Positions 1 through 12,079 of a stretch of 64,000 bases of DNA are shown here, piece after piece. A program made the translations under genes and the position numbers. How positions within the stretch are numbered: the stretch's first letter is position 1; each line of letters begins with the position of its first letter. Under the pieces are notes generated by a model. It had not been told where the DNA came from. It was given only the letters and a program-made list of their open reading frames with translations, and did no database searches. Source of the DNA: Lentinus brumalis (Eukaryota > Basidiomycota > Agaricomycetes > Polyporales > Polyporaceae); contig MARA01000010.1 in the NCBI GenBank assembly GCA_001792895.1, positions 434,001-498,000 on the forward strand. Direction: 5' to 3'.

Positions 1-1261
1 ATGGCGGCTCGTTGCGAGGGAGCAACAGAAGCAGCGAGTCGTGGCACGGTGACAGAGCAGCATGCCGTACAAATCCCGCTGTGTCATCAGCGACGTGTTT
101 AAGTGTGTTGATTGGAATCCAGGAGCTTTCTGCATCAGCAGACTGAATGTAGGCTCACCTACATCGGATGACTGCCATGATCAGTGCAGCGAGTCGCTCT
201 TGAGTGACCCTAAGGCTAGCTCAGGCCCGATTATCAACGCGAGCGCACAGAGTTCGGCGCACTAAAGCACTGGCAAGAAGCAATACTAGATGTCCCAGTC
301 ATGCTCTCCGGTATTACGATGGCACAAAACTTGCAAAGTTGGGGATGGTTACAGTTGTCAGAGGAGGTTCGGAGCAAATTGGCCGTCCCGATAAGCGCTT
401 GATAGCCAGTTTGGGAAACCGCCACCTCTTGCACAGCCTTTGAATCGCATGGTTTGTTTTGTGTGTTACGATCAAGTTGCTGCTTTCTCAATCTGTTCGC
501 CTGTCGACCTATCTGTGAATCAATCATCTTGCGGCTCATTATATCGAAGAATACTCGACATGCGATGTCCACGGAAGTTCAGCGCTCAAAAATCAGCGCA
601 CGAACTACTTATAACACTGACTATGTAGTAAGGGAAATGCGACGGACGCACCAATATGGTCGAATCATATCGGGAGTCTCTCGCAAGAGCCAAACAATGC
701 AGTTTCTTGTGGATCCGTTACGCTCTGGCCCACTCGCAGCGGTGCCAACATGAGTACATCGTTATTCCGTTGGACGCACCACCAATCATCTGCACACGAC
801 ACGGTCCCACTGTATCGCCTGCGTGTTCACCCTTTCTGTAAAGTACGTGCACGTGCAGGTACGTCACCCCTCAATTGACTGCCGCTCTGCGTGTACTTGC
901 TTGTTGCAACGCCGGTACGTGCTCATTCATAAACTGTTGCCCTCTTGCTGACCAACGCTCGTTGGCATACTGAGATATTCCGCCATCTTACCTGCACTGA
1001 GATGTGTTCGGTACTCGTCCGAGATGGTACTGCCGGAACCTTCAGGGAGTATTTGATCGTGCGTCAAGCCACACCCTTTCCGGAACCTTGCACGAGATGC
1101 TGTGCAATCAATTAGCCAAGGTTCAAAGCGTCATTGTTCTGCGTTGCGCAATGGCCCGGTGGCTCTTTCCGGGAACACCAATGCGGCATACCAGCCGGGC
1201 AAAGCGCTGCCAAATCGCTCACGCCATTCAAGTTTAAAGGCGGACAATGACATGGGGCAGG
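1..1261. other. No gene recognised at window start
   Basis: Several short open frames of 60-110 codons occur on both strands. None has recognisable motifs, a good splice structure or a convincing composition. I see no RNA gene or repeat here. Confidence 0.5.
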
Positions 1262-1270
1262 TATATAAGG
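1262..1270 (+). promoter_or_regulatory. TATA box upstream of the 1348 ATG
   Basis: A tatataagg string lies about 80 bases before the ATG at 1348 and is followed by a pyrimidine-rich stretch of C, T and CTC runs, as in many fungal core promoters. The assignment rests on motif and spacing only. Confidence 0.5.
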
Positions 1271-1347
1271 GGCCGTGTCCCCTAGGTAGACGACATCTTC
1301 ACTTCACCCTCTCCACTTCTCTCATCAGCTCAGCCGCGCCGCCCAGC

Positions 1348-3320
1348 ATGCGCTCTCGTCCTCCGAACCTCCTTCGCACCACTCTTCTCTCGCGCCTCTC
1401 TCACAGACAAACTTCTCAAGCATCGCTCGCCGCACCGGGAACGACGAGGTGAGATTGTCATAACTCCGTGATGGGCGTCGTCGCTCACAGCGGTCGAGCA
1501 GCCACCCTGTGCGACATCGGTACTGAAGAGCGGAGAGTACCGTGAGTCAAGCTTGACCTCATCTGGTGGTGTACGTTGACGTTAACTGCATTCGTCGCAG
1601 AGACTCAAGGTCCATGGCCGCCCCACAGGTCTCAACAAGTGGGTCTAGGGTGGCGTGGTCGTGCTGCTACTTTTGTGTGCGGTCGGTTTAGAGGTTGGCT
1701 TTTGACGTACCAGGGACGAAGGTTCGTGCATGTGTTCATATGCTTTATCTGTGTGGTCACGTCTGACGCCATGCGTAGGACGACCTGCGCCCTCATGGTG
1801 GGTTACAGAGAGCTTCCACTGGGAGTACTACGGTATGGTGAGTGAGCTGCAGACTCTCTAGGGATATCAAGCGTCACGAATTCTTGTTGCAGAGCTCCCT
1901 CCCACTTGGAGGGTGGCCTGGCTACGCGGACTGGACGGCGGACATCCACACCGGCCCCATCAGTTCCATGGCCATCCAGATTCGCGGCGGTATTCAAGCA
2001 CTTTCTAGCGGTAAGCCACACCCGCGTTCCGTCCGCATCGTAAGCGACGGACTCACCTGCGCGTCTCCGGGGCGTACAAACAGACTGGCGGGATCCCGGA
2101 CTGGAATATTCAGGCCAAGCGGTTCACTATCGAGGCCTTTGTGCTCGCGTCCATCGTCCATGTCGATGGGGACGTCTTCTCCACTTGACCGACGATCGTC
2201 GCGGAGGGAACGCGAAGAGGACTGTCCTCTTGGACTACTCAGGCAACGGGTAGGCCATCCTGTCTGTTCCACATCGTCGTGGCACTGAACATATGTCACT
2301 TTGTCTCTGTAGGATACTCGCGTCCTATAGAGCGCTGCGCAACAGCGACTACGCGCTCCTGCTCCTCATCGCCTCCACGCTGCTCACCACAAGCATGAAG
2401 CCGCTATCCAGGACGTCGGGGATCAGTTTCATGACATGGCTGGTGAGTGGCAGTCTTCATAGTCCATCTGCGCCTTTCACCAACCCGTTTTACAGCTTTC
2501 CAAGGCGCATCTGGCTTCGCAACTGCCACGAGTCCTCTTCGATATCTCGTCCACCCCCTGCCGATCACGCACTATGTCCTTGAGAAGCCAAGATATCGGG
2601 CAAGCGGTCGGCGAGGGACGCCCACGCGCCATATCCGAACTCCCCCCCTTCGCTTTCCCAAGGATTGGTGAGGTGGACGCAGAAAATGACGGTACCATGC
2701 TCTGGAACAACACAGTCTGGCTCGACGACTGTCGCTTCTCCTTCACTGTCGACCCCAGTAAGTCCGCACAACAAGTCAACATCTATCAGACCACTTGCTC
2801 ACCGTGCGCCGTCTGATTTGCAGAAGTGGTCCTCGCATGCGCAGGAGAGAACCAACAACCAAGATGTCCTAGACGTAGGAACCGGACACAAGAAGACGCG
2901 CGGGGGACGCGCGAAGATGCACGCCCCGTCCGCTCCGCAAATTCCCCTGGACGACGTGTCTACCGCGGCTATCAAACGCACGTACAAAGAACCGGGCGCA
3001 AGGGGACCCCGCAAGAACATGCACGCGCATCCATCCGACTGGTTCCCCTGGAAGAGCTCTACATCGTGGCCCTCAAGCGCGTACACGAACACGCGACGCG
3101 GTGGTTCCCGGAGATTGAACAGGTCTGGGCCGTCACGGAGAGAATGAAGGGCCCGACGAGCAAGTGGACCGACGACCTCACCTCAACGGGCGGAACCACA
3201 TCGAGCACGACACCCATCGCGTCCGAGTGAGTGCACGACACCTATGAATCATGTCGGAGATCGTGGCTGACATCTCGCCGTGGTGGCAGTCCCCGCAGAC
3301 CCGGACAGACGAGCCGTTGA
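1348..3320 (+). CDS. Unrecognised spliced gene, possibly a pseudogene
   Basis: The ATG at 1348 follows a TATA box and opens an Arg/Ser/Leu-rich start resembling a mitochondrial presequence (MRSRPPNLLRTTLLSRLSH). A clean donor follows at about 1451. Further exon-like blocks lie at about 1601-1660, 1781-1836, 1893-2010, 2074-2250, 2312-2430, 2498-2758 and 2822-3229, each flanked by plausible GT and AG sites. The best protein-like stretches are TMLWNNTVWLDDCRFSF near 2700 and an Ile/Val-Ala-Leu-Lys stretch followed by RWFPEIEQVWAV near 3050-3140. A last short exon may end at 3320. I could not join all blocks in one frame, because frame changes occur near 2180 and 2900. It may therefore be a decayed gene or need a different exon structure. 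I do not recognise the family. Confidence 0.35.
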
Positions 3321-3915
3321 ACGAGCTTGAAGACACGGCACGAACTGCTCACGCTTCTCGATTAAAGTAGACCCGCCATAACATCGCAGTAGTCTACAAA
3401 ACACATTTGAATTTTATCTTAACCACTTGACCACGTTCTCTCGCTCGAGTGCGCACCATTCTGTGGAAATTAACATGGCAACGTCCACTCTACTGTACAC
3501 ACCACGCCGACGCCGCATGTTCCCAATGCCGGACGCAGAAATCATCCGATGAAGAAGAGCCGTGAGATTAGCATTCAGGTGCTCTACCTAAAATTTTGCA
3601 GTTACAGGTCGTGAGCTCAGCGCTCAGTACTTCAGTACTAGTACGCTAACGGTACCATCATGGTCCCGCATCCCCGCCAGTCATTAATTCCAGCCTCTGC
3701 AGTTCATAGCGATAACATATAACATCGACAACACGCACGACAATCCAGATAATCTTCTCAACACGCACGCACCATCGTACAGCGCCTGGCAGGCAGCAGG
3801 TCGTAGCAGTTTTCCATCATACGAGCATGCCAGCGATCCCGGCGGCCTGCAGTGTTCTGTGCAGCGACGTCAGTCTCCAGAGCAACAACAAGCCACCGCG
3901 ATGTCAAGGAAAAAC
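3321..3915. other. Intergenic, convergent 3' ends
   Basis: This stretch lies between the ends of the unrecognised + strand gene and the - strand nucleoside transporter. It is AT-richer than the flanking exons, as expected for 3' flanks. No gene, repeat or RNA is recognised. Confidence 0.5.
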
Positions 3916-6254
3916 TCACGAGATGAACCCGCAGATCATCGCCGACGCCGCGATCCTCGCGATAATCCGCGCCCGGGACGGCGCGAGCGCACTCAGCACG
4001 CCAACCTGGATGCCGAGCGAGCCCAGGTTCGCGAACCCACAGAGCGCATACGACGCGATGGTGAACGCGCGGTCCGAGAGCGGGTTCGCGCTCTTCGTGA
4101 TCGCCTGCAGCTCCAGGTACGCGACGAACTCGTTCTCCACGAGCTTCGTCGCGAGCAGCTCCGACACGCGCAGGATCTCGTCCCGCGGCACGCCCATGAA
4201 GAACGTGACCGGGTAGAAGACGTAGCGCAGGATGAGCTGGAGGGTGAGTGCGTTGATGCCGAAGCCTTTGCCAATCCAGGTGAGGAGACCGTTGATCATG
4301 GCGACGAGCGAGACGACGGTCAGCACGTTCGTTCTAGAGCGAAACATTCCCGATCAGTATCCCATATTTCCTACTGCATGGCGTCAGCGAGACACGCACA
4401 GGATCTGACCGGCGACGATGAGACCGAAGAGGGCACCCTGCGAGAACGCATGGAGCGCGTTGGCGGGTTGGTTCTTCTTATCCTCGCCACGGTCGACGGT
4501 GACATGACCGCGCGTGACGGGCTCGTCCATCTCGGGGATACGCAGCTTCGAGATCGCGATGGACGCAGGGATAGACATGACCGACGCGGTGACCAGGTTC
4601 TCCGGGGGTACTCCCAGGCCGATGTATGCGGAGAGCACGGAGCCGGCAATGGTGGAGAACCCAGAGGTCATCATGAGGTGCAGCTCGGACTCGGTCATGT
4701 AGTCGACGTAGGGGCGCACGAGACATGCGGACTCTCCCTGACCGATGAATGGAGACGCAGCGGCGACAACGGCTTCAGCGCCGGAGATGTCCATAATCTT
4801 GAAGAAGAACCATGCGCTACGTGCGGTCAGCGAGACGAACGAAGAATGCGGCACGGAGCACTCACAAGCCGCGGATGAGCCACTGCATGACGCCGAGGTA
4901 GTACATCATCTGCACGAAGGCGATGAAGAAGATGATGGACGCGAGGGTGTTGACGAAGAACCAGTGCTTGCCGACAGTCTCGGCGTCGAAGAAGAAGGCG
5001 GCACCGGCGAGAGCCTGGGCGAGGAAGTCCGAGGCGAGGAACGCGATCCACTTGAAGATCGCGAAGCCGGCGCCGGACTTGAGCACGAACATGGCAATGG
5101 CCTGCTGGACGAACAGACCAACGAGGACGGTGGGCCTTCAATACGTCAGCGTGCATCCGGATAGAGAGAAGAAGCGGGTCGACACACCATGGAATATGAC
5201 GCCTGTGCTTGGAGGTGGCCCAGAGGCAGAACTGGAAGACGAAGAGACCGAGGACGGATATCGCGCGGTCGCCGTAGCTAGTGTTCTGCAAAGCCGTATA
5301 TCAACGCTCTTCGCACAAGCGGGTTAGTACGAGCAATGTACTGACGCCTTGGAGCTTGAAGCCAAAGGCCGAGCCGAAGATGATGGCGAGCAGAGCAAGC
5401 CATCCCATGCCAAGACGGATGGAGTACGGGAGTTTGAAAAACGGCGTTTGGACGCAAGGAAGCCATATAGTCTCGACGGGGCGTGTGACGATGCGGTTGG
5501 GGATGAACCGGAACGCGATCACGCTGGAAGTGTCAGGTCAGCACATGCGCGTCGGGACGTTGCAACATCAAGGGTCAGGTGCACGTTGAGTCGTGCACAC
5601 CATGCGGAGGTGACCAGCTGGAGGAGAGGGCAGGAGAGCAGGAGCAGAACGAAGATGGTGGTAGGAGAGAGAGAGAGCAGTAGGAAATGGTGACATCATG
5701 GGGCATGCGCCGACAACACTTTGCTCGGCCGCCCCTCCTCTTCCTCCCTCCACGAGGACCAGATTTATTGCATATACCCCCGTGTTCCCCGCAGCAAAGA
5801 AGCACTCACATCAAGAAGAACCACGCCCAGAAGGTCTGCACGATCCTGCAAAACGTGACGAACGGATCAGTAACGTGTGACGCCCGAGGAAAAAAACGCG
5901 CGTAGCCCAAGCGCAAAGCAGCAAGTTCGCCGTCGGCAGCGAACGGACACGCGCGCAGAGGACGCACCATCGATGCCGGGTCGCGGGCAGGATCGTCGCG
6001 CAGATCCACCAGCCGAGGATGAGGGCGGCGAGCGCGACGAGGACGAGCGGGCGGAAGCGTCTGTAGCCCCGGGTGAGCGCAGAGACCTCTTCCTCCTCCT
6101 CGTCGACCTCCGTCTGGGCGGCGCTGGCCTTCTCGGGGTCCTTGACCTGCACGTCGGCGTCGGCGTTGGTGGGGTCGACCTTTGCGATCGAGTCGCCGGA
6201 GGACTGGGACTGCTTGCGGTGGAGGCGCTGGGCCTGGTCGATGCCTGTGCTCAT
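3916..6254 (-). CDS. Concentrative nucleoside transporter (CNT/SLC28 family)
   Basis: This is a plasma-membrane symporter that imports nucleosides with H+ or Na+. Seven exons join in phase to 567 aa: 6254-5968, 5845-5810, 5523-5346, 5285-5188, 5135-4866, 4816-4400 and 4333-3916. The cytosolic N-terminus of about 80 residues is charged and contains an acidic run (DEEEEE). About ten hydrophobic segments follow. The CNT core is plain: a [13 protein letters not shown] stretch, then [20 protein letters not shown], then [17 protein letters not shown], and a gate/C-terminal domain containing [11 protein letters not shown]. The start was chosen at MSTGIDQ because it opens a continuous hydrophilic tail and suits the family length. 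The family call is firm. Substrate preference and coupling ion are inferred from the family only. Confidence 0.93.
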
Positions 6255-7461
6255 CTTGACGTGCACCGGAGCGTGGGCGGACGCGAGCGAAGCCGAGCGG
6301 AAGCAGGGGGCAGCGGGGCACACGAGTGCAGCAGAGAGCGCGGTCGCGGAGGACAAGGATGATATACTTCTCGGAGCAAGCTTTGGCGTTGGCGCTGCAC
6401 CACGCGGTCCGCCATCAATCCGGAGTGCCTGGAGCCAATCCTCAGATAAGCCGCGAAACAGCGCGAAAGCCGCTCCAGTTCATCCGCGAGAGGCGAAAAT
6501 TGCCGGCAGAGGGCGCGCTGGTCCGCCTGCCTCGCATATCCGCGATCTCTGGTTCGCTCGTACTTGCACAGGGTTAACTCGCGCAGAACACGGGCACACG
6601 AGTGTGCACCGCCAACGTTGCGCTCGTATTCACTGTACCTGTCGCTGATGGTGGTCCGCACGCCTGTCCAGATGCCCCGACTAACACTCCGTATCAACCA
6701 GACACCGTGCGCCCGCTAGCGGCCTACCCAGCCTACTTATCAGTCCCATGCTCACTGCCCCGTCGCGGCATATCGCATGATACGACCTGCTGCGTGCGCC
6801 CGAACATACGCACTCGGAAGCATCTGCACACTCGGCGTCGGCGATGTGCACACGAGCATGAAATAGCCAGGTGAGGATCACAGTGCTGCACGACCGACGA
6901 CGCCGACGAGAGGTCTGTCGTCTGCCTCCACCGGCACACGACCCCGCCGGTGGTGAGATAAACCGCTCGCTCCTGCCAAGCGTCAGACCTACGCGCGATC
7001 GAGCACCTAGATATATCGACAACCCGTACTTATACATGGCCATCATGCATCAACGTTGGACAACAATAGAAGTATGCGAACAAAGGAGAAGTCGCTTGCT
7101 GAACTCAGCCTCGTAAAGAGCGTGCTGTAGTGATTATGGTCCTGCACACAAGGAGCCCGTTGCCCACTATCGCCCGAGGCCGTCCGGGGTCACCGGTCAC
7201 CCACTGTCAGTATCGCTGGTACCTGCGCTCATCTGAGCCTTGGTCAGCAATCGCACAACGCCTCCAGCCGGAAGCATACTCACCGCTGTGTAGTCCACCT
7301 GATCAAGCCTACGGAGAATGCAGCGCGATAATTCACCGAGGCTAGCGTCGGACTATCTTACCACTGGGCGTCCTGGTCAACATCCTCCTTGACCTTGAGT
7401 GGTACACTCGTGGAGAGTCGCTAGGGATAAGCACAGGGATCACAATCAGCGAGCCACAAAG
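6255..7461. other. Intergenic, upstream of the CNT gene
   Basis: This is the promoter side of the - strand transporter and the 3' side of the - strand F-box gene. Short ORFs occur but none looks coding. No repeat or RNA gene is recognised. Confidence 0.5.
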
Positions 7462-9150
7462 CTACAACTGCCAGCGAGAAGCAACGACGTACAGACATTC
7501 GGGGTCCAGACCCCAGTCAATCCGCTCCGCCACCGTCCCCGGGTAGCGCGACGGGAGAAACCGCACCCAGCGACGGCACGTGTTGGGATCGCAGTAGAGG
7601 AGGTACAGTTCTTCCAACACGTGGAAGCCTTCGCGTCGCTCCAGGATCGTAAGGATTTCGCTCCCGTAGAGAACCAAATCCTCCGCAGAAGCCCAACGGC
7701 TTTTGTAAGCGTTGTCATCGCCGTCCGCACGCGCGCGTGGCTGGGGATTAGCGGCGTCCTGGTAGGCATAGTCCAGATTGAGACGAAGGGTTCGTAATGT
7801 GTCCAGCGATCGTACGATCTCCAAGATGCGGTCCTGTAGATGAGTCAGCATAGGTCATGACATGAGATCCGAAGTAATACTCACGTAGCGCAAAGTCGCA
7901 GGTCCATGAGCGCTACGCCTGTATTGGTGCAACTCAAGGGTATGCAGGTGAGAGTACGCATAGGCAACATGGACTAGAAGCTCCTCCTCCAGATCGTCTC
8001 CTTCGTATACAAGTTCGAGGTGCTCTAGACGCGGCATCGACATCCGAGATAGGACTCGCAAGCACTCCGACGAGGAGAGGATAGGCATGGCCAACCTTCG
8101 ATTGACCGGCATGTTTTTGAGATAGTGACGAGGGTGGTCGCGGATTGAGAGGTATCTGAGAGATGTTCCTGCGACCGCGAAGATGGCGTCGTGCGGGTCT
8201 GGGTAGGCCAATGTAAGCGACTCCAAGGCGCGCAATTCGGTGCAATATCGCTCAAGGACCTTCGGCCGCGGTCGATCCGCGAGCTGGCCAACTTGTATGG
8301 ACAAGGAGCGTGGATTGCGCAATGCACTGACAAGCTGTAGGATGGAGGAGGCCTGCGAAGCATCCGAGTAACGACCTGTGAGCGTCAGATCCCTGAGACA
8401 GGGCCAGGGGAGCTCCGCCATGCGAGAAAGAGGAGCACGGTCGGCGGGGAAGGATAGTGACTCCGCCGACAGATGCATTCTCAGAATGATAGGCCCCAGT
8501 TCGGCTATGTCCTCCTTGCGGCAGTCTACCTGGTAGCAGCAAGTGCGAGTGATTTTCGAAAGATTGGCGGCGTAAGAAAGTTGTTTCAGCGAGTTGGGGT
8601 GCGACTCTTCACCTGGAAGGTGAGTAGTGGTATACGCCCATGCGGACGAGTCCGAGGAATCTGCGAACGAGAGCGACGCGATGCGAGCGTGTCGGAAACA
8701 CTGCTCGACGACGGCGAGCGGAACGCCTCCATGAGCACAATTGAAGACAACTGTACGAAGTTCTGGGAGCTGCTCCAACAGCTCCTCAAAGGACAACGGA
8801 TCGGGCATTCCAACGTGGATGAGACGTCTAATTGTGAATGTTAGGGTGTGTACGCCGGGCCTATGAGCGAACCTACCGAATATAAGGACGAATCGCTGGG
8901 GGCGGTACTGGGGTTGAAGAGAACCGAATAGACTTGATCGAGCTGGTTGAGAAGACGAGAGGCATGCAGACGAGACGGAGTTGACGAGAACAGGAGGCCA
9001 GGCTGATGAGGGATCGTCGTTGCATCTTGAGACATTGAGTGGCAATGAGAATGACCACATCCTCGACAAATGCGTCCTCGCTGTAAAGCTGCAGTCAGTA
9101 CCGCACAAGCCATTGCGCCACAACATGTGTACGGACCTAAGAAGCGACAT
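7462..9150 (-). CDS. F-box protein with leucine-rich C-terminal region
   Basis: This is a probable substrate-recognition subunit of an SCF ubiquitin ligase. Four exons join in phase to 510 aa: 9150-9137 (only 14 bases), 9080-8877, 8827-7885 and 7833-7462. Exon 2 encodes an F-box-like stretch beginning EDAFVEDVVILIATQCLK and continuing through LISLASCSRQLRLVCMPLVF. The rest carries spaced Leu/Ile blocks (for example LPELRTVVFN, LRDLTLTG, LRALESLTLA, LHTLELHQY), typical of the large and fast-evolving F-box/LRR families of Agaricomycetes. It is divergent from the aspartic-peptidase-like gene starting at 9417, and the two share a 266-bp upstream region. Its target is unknown. Confidence 0.75.
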
Positions 9151-9416
9151 CGTGGAGGAGGAAGAGCTGCTTACTTAGGCGCCTTGGAATCCGCTCTCAC
9201 AAATGCACGCACTGCCACGGCCCCATGACGTATGCGGGTCGACGGCGAGGCCGCCTGTGTCAAGGCCGACGTTAACTCAACTTGCGCGGCGCGTTGCACG
9301 ACCGAGGAACATCTCCCTGCACGAGATCGGGACGTGGTCGGCACGTATATAATCGAGCGCATGATGCGTCGGGCCTTTCCTCCCCGTCGGCCTCCCCTTC
9401 CCCATCCACCTCCACG
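9151..9416. promoter_or_regulatory. Shared upstream region of two divergent genes
   Basis: This 266-bp stretch separates the F-box ATG (9150, - strand) from the aspartic-peptidase-like ATG (9417, + strand). A TATA-like string (gtatataatc) lies at about 9345-9354, around 65 bases before the + strand ATG. It is followed by a C/T-rich run. I saw no clear TATA box on the - side. Confidence 0.5.
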
Positions 9417-12079
9417 ATGCTAGCTCAGCGCAGAGTTCCTTGCGCTGTCTTGCCTCTGCGCGCCCCAAGCTTCGTGTATACTTCTACCGAGGGACAGAGC
9501 CTACTGAAGGTGCGTTAGAAACCATACCAACAACTGTTGATGTCTACTGATTGCGATTGCACCGCAGGCTCAGCGCGCTCGAGGACTTCGAACGGGCACG
9601 GTCCGCACGGAGAACAACTTCGACGACATATCCTCCGCCTCTCAGTCAGAAGAGGACGCGTTATCGGGAGAGGACACGTCCGACTGTAGTGAGTACTGTA
9701 GAGATTCGACCGTAGCGGCGGGGTCCGGGGTGTGACACGGACCCGTAGGGTCCGACATAGCGGCGAGGGCCCCGGTGACCTGTGACACCGCCGCCGTAGG
9801 CGGCAAAAATTTCCGGATTTGGCCATCTAACCGCCCGAAAACGCCATACTTTGGCCCGCCGCTAGCGGCGGGACCCCTTGTGACCTGTGACATACAGGCC
9901 AAATAGCGGCGCGTCGACCGGCCTGTGACCTGTGACGCGCCGCTATGATCGAATCTCTACAGTACTGTGCCCTAGACGACGAGCTTCGGGCAGATACATC
10001 AAGCAATATGATGTCCGAGACGCTCCGAGGTCTTCGCTCCTGGCCACCTCCTTCGCCCCGACGAGTGGGGATCTGTCGGGTGCGTACCCATCGGCCTGGA
10101 GGCACATCTCAGACCACATCGGGGCTCCTCTCCTTGCTCGCTGAGCGATACAAGGGTGAGTGCTTGGCGTGCTTGAGCTTCAAGTCTGCAAGCTCATCTG
10201 GGTTTATGATAGAGGAGTACGTCTACACTATCAACCTAGTGAGGGACTCCCTGCACTTCCTCCATGCGCATATACTCAGTCTCACGTCCGTGCAGACTAT
10301 CCCCGGCCAAAAGGGATCGTTCGATGTCCTACTAGACACGGGTAAGCTGCGTCGTCTCCATCAAATCCTTCTGATCGGCTCAGTTAAAGACATTGTTATA
10401 GGCGACCCCAACAGGTGCGTCCTGCCACGCACTGATTGTTGACCGATTGTAACGCAGCGTTTGCAGCCACTTCATCGCAAAGGGGACAAAAAGGATTTGC
10501 TTGGACGAGGACAACGAAATGCCAACTGGCGAATTCGACGATTGGCCCCCCGATCATTTGCCAAACGGATTCGACCTCAGACGATACCACAAAGCCACAG
10601 GCATCTATGCTCCTATAGCCGTGGATAACCCGGGTCCACCAGCGGATGCCGGAAGTGACATACTCACGTATGGAGATGGTGCGTTCATCTGTAAGTACTC
10701 TACTTGTTTCCATCGTCTGGACCTGGAGCTGTCGACCGAAGATGCGCCTCATTATGTTCAGATGTTGTACGCTTCAAAGGCGAACGCATTACACTCCGAT
10801 TCAAAGGCATTGTGCCTGGTGATTTGGGTGCATCCGAGGTGCAAATGTTGCCTGTTATTGCATACGCCGTCTCAGCCCCTCTGTCCTCCGGGAGCCTCGG
10901 CTTCGGCATTCCGACGTAGGTTCTACGCTGGCACTCATCCGTGGACCGTGACAATACTGATACATTTAATCAAGTACACCGTTGGAAATGAGAACAGTAT
11001 GTCGCTCGCGTCGGGGTTTGGGCGATGGTTGGTTGACTGTTGTGCGGTCGCATGTTGCAGTCCTTTCCACAGTCGGTTTTCGGGGTAAACCCTCCAGGGG
11101 ATGACGACAAGGACACGTGGGTATGTGGTTTTCTCGATCCCGGAGCCATACGGACGTTACTATATCTCCTTACAGCTGCTGGATGTCACCACGCCCACCT
11201 TCTACGTCGATTTGCGGAAACCTGGTCCTCGATCACAAAGGTATACCTGGTTGATGGGGTTTATATTCGTCTGACCTGCTGAGACACCGCATCACAGCTA
11301 TGTTCACGTTACGGAAGTCTTCCCGGAGCCCAAGTTGCGAATCCGCCTTGAGGTCACCGCCCCTATCCCCGCCGCTCCACTCTCCCCAGACGAGGGTGAT
11401 GATGACCTCGCCTTATGGAGAATAGGCATCCTATCGCTGTGGCTTGTTCGCTTCGTGAAGCACGGTGCGATGGGGGCGAAACGCGACGTCGAATGCGACA
11501 AGATACAGCTACACGCGAACACCATAGCAATCTTGGATACAGGTTGGACGAAAGGAGTTCAGTCTTTGCCCCGTACTGAAAAGGTCCCCTTCGTCACAGG
11601 TACCTCCTTCAATTCATGTTCGAACGCGGTCGGCAAACAAATCAGGGATTGGTTGGGCAATACAGACGACGTCCCCAAGGAGGACACATATTGCGGCGGC
11701 AACGCTCGCCCTTTGGACGACTGGGACGTCGTGCTTGAACTAGGAGAGGCAAGCAGGGAACTCCAGCGGACAGGCCAGGTCATGCTCCGGTTCCCCGCTA
11801 AGGATTTCCTAACGTCGCCGTGGCCCGTGGACACCAAACAACATCCGGGAAAGTTCTACTCTACTTTTCAGTCTGAGGACAAACTGAAACCGTGGTCTGC
11901 AGTGCTCGGCATGGTGCGACGTCTATGTTTTCTCATTTAGTGCAGTATCATCTGATGACTCCTTCCATAAATCACAGCCCTTTCACTGGGCGTGCATCAT
12001 CAAGCACTCCTACGACACGTCCAGACGGCCAGAAGTCCGACTGGTTCCTCGACACGAGGTGGAGGAGTTGAACCCTTAG
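9417..12079 (+). CDS. Aspartic-peptidase-like protein (pepsin A1 type)
   Basis: Fourteen exons join in phase to 557 aa: 9417-9509, 9568-9688, 9976-10155, 10213-10238, 10296-10341, 10402-10414, 10458-10690, 10762-10915, 10975-10996, 11061-11120, 11176-11240, 11298-11542, 11600-11913 and 11978-12079. Two catalytic motifs are present. The first is VLLDTGDPNS with Asp near residue 154, preceded by the usual YTINLTIPGQ strand. The second is AILDTGTS with Asp near residue 418. A flap-like TYGDGAF follows the first motif. An intron interrupts the Gly codon of both DTG motifs. The N-terminus shows no obvious signal peptide, unusual for secreted pepsins. The first DTG is followed by Asp-Pro-Asn-Ser where Ser-Ser-Asn is usual, so substrate specificity may differ. 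A MITE occupies intron 2. Confidence 0.75.
9696..9962. mobile_element. 267-bp MITE with terminal inverted repeats, inside an intron
   Basis: The ends are inverted copies starting CTGTAGAGATTCGA. They continue for about 24 bases with two mismatches and run into TAGCGGC. The flanking dinucleotide TA is present on both sides (9694-9695 and 9963-9964), as in Tc1/mariner-type or other TA-targeting elements. The interior has no ORF. It holds three copies of a gtgacctgtgac-type motif and GC-rich palindromes around gccgccgtaggcggc and ccgccgctagcggcgg. It lies in the intron at 9689-9975 of the aspartic-peptidase-like gene and makes up nearly all of that intron. Confidence 0.85.
10402..10414 (+). other. 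13-base microexon of the aspartic-peptidase-like gene
   Basis: This exon supplies the residues just after the first catalytic DTG (Asp-Pro-Asn and part of Ser). It is bounded by a ttatag acceptor and a gtgcgt donor. Skipping it would break the frame. Confidence 0.65.

Noticed and set aside
3859..4878. Long + strand open frame of 339 codons
   Set aside because: It is the antisense shadow of the nucleoside transporter exons: Arg/Asp/Glu-rich, runs across that gene's introns, and has no motifs.
11335..11940. Reading straight through the second catalytic site of the aspartic peptidase (ILDTGWTKG)
   Set aside because: Removing a 57-base GT-AG intron at 11543-11599 gives the canonical DTGTS motif in frame, so the read-through version is not the mature reading.
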